From Rhodospirillales bacterium 24-66-33 (GTDB taxonomy: Bacteria; Pseudomonadota; Alphaproteobacteria; Reyranellales; Reyranellaceae): DNA of 64,000 nucleotides. The DNA lies in NCBI GenBank assembly GCA_002281855.1, contig NCHQ01000013.1, forward strand, positions 62,001-126,000, in the 5' to 3' direction. Shown piece after piece: positions 61,348 to 64,000 of this stretch; within the stretch, counting starts at the first letter, position 1, and each line of letters begins with the position of its first letter. The translations under genes and the position numbers were made by a program. The notes under the pieces were generated by a model. That model worked only from the letters and a program-made list of their open reading frames with translations, was not told the origin of the DNA and ran no database searches.

Positions 61348-64000
61348 GCCGGCACTCCGCCGCTACCCATCACGCGCGCGACGCGGCTTGGCCGGTCGCG
61401 GTCGCGGCGGCGGAAGCGGTCGAGATAGAGGTAGATCACGGGTGTTGTGTACAGGGTCAGGATCTGACTCACGATGAGGCCGCCGATAATCGAGATGCCG
61501 AGGGGTCGGCGCAACTCCGCGCCATCGCCATAGCCGATGGCCAGCGGCAGGGCGCCGAGGATTGCCGCCATGGTCGTCATGAGGATGGGCCGGAACCGCA
61601 GAATCGCCGCCTGATGGATGGCGACGGAGGGTTCGAGCCCCTCGCCCCGTTCGCGCTCCAGCGCCACGTCGATCATCATGATGGCGTTCTTCTTCACGAT
61701 GCCGATCAGCAGCAGCACGCCGATCATGGCGATGATGCTGAATTCGACGCCCGACAACTGCAGCGCCAGCAGCGCGCCGATGCCGGCCGACGGCAGGGTC
61801 GACAGGATGGTGATGGGATGGATGTAGCTCTCGTAGAGAATGCCCAGCACGATATAGACGGCCGCCAGCGCCGCCAGCACCAGCAGGAGCTGGCTGTTGA
61901 GCGACTGCTGGAAGGCCCGCGCCGTTCCCTGGAAGGCCCCGTGCAGGGTCGTGGGCACGCCGATCTCGCGCATCGTGTCGTTCACGTATTGAACGGCATC
62001 GCTCAAGGTCTTGCCGGGCGCCAGGTTGAAGGAAACGGTGCTGGCCACGAACATGCTCTGGTGGTTCACGGCGAGCGGCGTCGTGCCGTACTCCCAGCGC
62101 GTCACCGCCGAGAGCGGCACCAGGGTTTCGGGCGTCGTGCTCACCGCCGCTCCCGTCGAAGCCGAACCACGGCCGCTGACGGCGATCTGGTTGGTGCGCA
62201 GGTTGCGGACCGCCTGCGCCGCATCGGTGGTCTGTGCGCCGGTACCGGCCGCGCCGGTTGACGTCGAACTGGCGGTCGAGGAGCTAATGCTGCCCGTCGT
62301 CTGCGTGCCGCTCAGGGCGCCGCCCGACTTGCTGACATAGATGTCCTTCAGCGATTCCGGATTCTCCCACCATTGCGGCGCGACTTCCATGACGACGTGG
62401 TACTGGTTGAGGGCATTGTAGATGGTCGAGACCTGACGCTGGCCGAAGGCGTCGTAGAGCGTCGCGGAGATGTTGCGCGTCGATATGCCGAGACGGCTCG
62501 CCGCGTCGCGGTCGATGGTCAGGTTGAGCTGCAGCCCGCGCTGCTGCTGATCGGAATCAACGTCGGTGATGACCGAGGTATTGGCCTGCAGCGCCTGCGT
62601 GAGCCGCGGCCCCCAAGTATAGAGGTCGGACAGCGTGTCCGCCTGCAAGGTGAACTGATACTGCGCGTTTCCCTGCCGTCCGCCGACACGGATGTCCTGC
62701 ACCGCCTGCAGGAACAGCATGGCGCCGGGGACCTGGCCGAGCTTCGGCCGGAGCCGCGCGATCACCTGGTCGGCCGTCACGTCGCGTTCGCTGAGCGGCT
62801 TCAGGGTCGCGAAGAGAAAGCCGGAGTTCGTCTGCCCGCCGCCGGTGAAGCCGGCGACGCTTTCGATCGCCGGGTCGGACCGTACGATCTCGACGAACTG
62901 GCGGAATTTCCGGCGCATGGCCTGGAAGGAAATGCTCTGGTCGGCGCGGATGCCGCCCATGATGCGGCCCGTGTCCTGCTGCGGAAAGAAGCCCTTGGGA
63001 ATCGTCACGTAGAGATGGATGTTGAGCAGCACCGTCGCCAGGAAGACGAACATGGTGAGCAGCGGATGGCGCAGCACCAGCCCGAGGCTGCGGCCATAGA
63101 GGCGTTGCAGGCCGCCGAGGCCACGCTCGCTCAGGCGGGCCAGGAAACCGGGCTCGCGATGGGCGCCCGGCGGCCGCAGCACGTAGGCGCACATCATGGG
63201 CGTGGTCGTGAGCGACACGACCATGGAGATCAGGATCGCCATCGACAGGGTGACCGCGAACTCGCGGAACAGCCGGCCGACGATGCCACTCATGAGCAGG
63301 ATCGGGATGAAGACCGCGATCAGCGAGACGCTCATCGACACGACGGTGAAGCCGACTTCGCGGGCGCCCTTGAGCGCCGCCTCCATCCGCGACATGCCGG
63401 CCTCGAGGTGGCGGGTCACGTTCTCCAGCACGATGATCGCGTCGTCGACCACGAAGCCCGCCGCGATGGTGAGCGCCATCAGCGACAGGTTGTTCAGACT
63501 GTAGCCCAGCAGGTACATGCCGCCGAACGTGGCAACCAGCGACACCGGTACGGTCACCGCGGCGATGAAGCCGGCGCGCGCCGAGCGCAGGAAGGCGAAA
63601 GTCACCAGAACCACCAGCACCACGCCGATCACCAGCGCCTGCTCGACCTCCTTGAGGGCGGCACGGATCGTCGTCGTGCGGTCGCTCACCACCTGCAGCT
63701 CGACGTCGTTCGGCATCGAGGCCTGCAACTCGGGCAGCAGCGCCTTTATCTCGTCGACCGTCTCGATGATGTTGGCGTTGGGCTGCTTGTAGATGATGAC
63801 AAGCACCGAACGCTTGCCATTGGCCTGACCCTCGTTGCGGATGTTCTCGGTCGAATCGATCACTTCCGCCACGTCCGACAGCCGGACCGGCGCGCCGTTG
63901 CGCCAGGCGATGATCAGCGAGCGGTATTCGTCGGCGACGGTCGCCTGGTCGTTGGAGTAGATCTGGAAGCGCCGGTCGCCGACCTCGATGGCGCCCTTGG
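61344..64000 (-). CDS. RND multidrug efflux transporter, MdtB/MdtC-like (5' end missing)
   Basis: About 885 residues of a HAE1-type RND transporter are present. Its N-terminus lies beyond the right edge, where the frame continues open to base 64000. Large periplasmic loops and many spans are seen. Typical motifs are VDDAIIVLENVTRH in the fourth-span proton-relay region, GFFPQQDTGRIMGGIRADQS and KKNAIMMIDVALE near the end. Family features favour heavy-metal-independent drug export of the MdtBC type. The OprM-like gene follows with a four-base overlap; the membrane-fusion protein is probably just upstream, outside the window. Confidence 0.93.
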   Translation of the reverse strand, partial: KGAIEVGDRRFQIYSNDQATVADEYRSLIIAWRNGAPVRLSDVAEVIDSTENIRNEGQANGKRSVLVIIYKQPNANIIETVDEIKALLPELQASMPNDVELQVVSDRTTTIRAALKEVEQALVIGVVLVVLVTFAFLRSARAGFIAAVTVPVSLVATFGGMYLLGYSLNNLSLMALTIAAGFVVDDAIIVLENVTRHLEAGMSRMEAALKGAREVGFTVVSMSVSLIAVFIPILLMSGIVGRLFREFAVTLSMAILISMVVSLTTTPMMCAYVLRPPGAHREPGFLARLSERGLGGLQRLYGRSLGLVLRHPLLTMFVFLATVLLNIHLYVTIPKGFFPQQDTGRIMGGIRADQSISFQAMRRKFRQFVEIVRSDPAIESVAGFTGGGQTNSGFLFATLKPLSERDVTADQVIARLRPKLGQVPGAMLFLQAVQDIRVGGRQGNAQYQFTLQADTLSDLYTWGPRLTQALQANTSVITDVDSDQQQRGLQLNLTIDRDAASRLGISTRNISATLYDAFGQRQVSTIYNALNQYHVVMEVAPQWWENPESLKDIYVSKSGGALSGTQTTGSISSSTASSTSTGAAGTGAQTTDAAQAVRNLRTNQIAVSGRGSASTGAAVSTTPETLVPLSAVTRWEYGTTPLAVNHQSMFVASTVSFNLAPGKTLSDAVQYVNDTMREIGVPTTLHGAFQGTARAFQQSLNSQLLLVLAALAAVYIVLGILYESYIHPITILSTLPSAGIGALLALQLSGVEFSIIAMIGVLLLIGIVKKNAIMMIDVALERERGEGLEPSVAIHQAAILRFRPILMTTMAAILGALPLAIGYGDGAELRRPLGISIIGGLIVSQILTLYTTPVIYLYLDRFRRRDRDRPSRVARVMGSGGVPA

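Overview
The window is G+C-rich, densely packed chromosomal DNA with no phage, IS element, CRISPR array or rRNA operon. The gene families point to an alphaproteobacterium: a C-P lyase cluster with DUF1045, an alphaproteobacterial-type GTP cyclohydrolase II with a decayed RibB-like half, many orphan Tat- or Sec-exported solute-binding proteins, and dispersed palindromic repeats of the 'GTC-TCC-GAGC' kind. A Reyranella- or Rhodospirillales-like soil bacterium is my inference, not a demonstrated assignment.

Layout. (1) 1-7.9 kb: phosphonate use. The end of phnJ and complete phnK, phnL, phnM and phnN run rightward. They meet a leftward phnC-phnD-phnE1-phnE2-DUF1045 uptake unit head-on, and phnN and DUF1045 overlap by 53 bp. 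(2) 8-14.6 kb: a PhoR-type kinase, a rhomboid protease and argG run leftward; then come a methyltransferase, rlmN and a SPOUT RNA methylase. (3) 14.7-21.4 kb: a methyltransferase and EamA transporter pair, a repeat-rich intergenic region, a hydroxyacid dehydrogenase, a TfdA-type dioxygenase, panC, an FkbM methyltransferase and tRNA-Gly(GCC). (4) 21.5-27.4 kb: a YbaK-type deacylase, a zinc-binding protein behind a Zur-like box, folD-DUF167-YggT, an FHA protein, RidA, tRNA-Ala(CGC), a transglutaminase-like protein and a small secreted protein.

(5) 27.5-31.5 kb: two paralogous ferritin-like diiron proteins flank a 2Fe-2S flavin reductase and a DUF1275 membrane protein. This looks like a self-contained diiron oxygenase or oxidase system whose substrate I cannot name. 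(6) 31.6-36.4 kb: an OmpR-type regulator, ribA, an orphan branched-chain-type binding protein and an exported GH1 glycosidase. (7) 36.5-48.1 kb: a probable operon of about 11 kb. It holds a VOC protein, a DUF2817 M14-like peptidase or deacylase, an acyl-CoA ligase, an MDR oxidoreductase, a hotdog thioesterase, a complete Dpp/Opp-type ABC importer and two tandem secreted paralogues. A perfect 14-bp palindrome lies upstream. It reads as an uptake-and-degradation pathway for an unknown acylated or peptidic compound.

(8) 48.1-64 kb: a serine/threonine dehydratase-like protein, a PhnZ-like HD diiron oxygenase far from the phn cluster, an exported hydrolase coupled to an 891-residue membrane spermidine-synthase-like protein, an exported PCMT-like methyltransferase with a TTG start, a Bug-type binding protein, an SDR, a GNAT, an AhpD-like protein, a frameshifted remnant, a nitroreductase, metY, and an RND efflux pump (outer-membrane channel plus transporter) running off the right edge.

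The two strongest candidates for something not well described are the duplicated diiron/reductase locus (27.6-31.5 kb) and the VOC-DUF2817-ligase-importer operon (36.5-48.1 kb).
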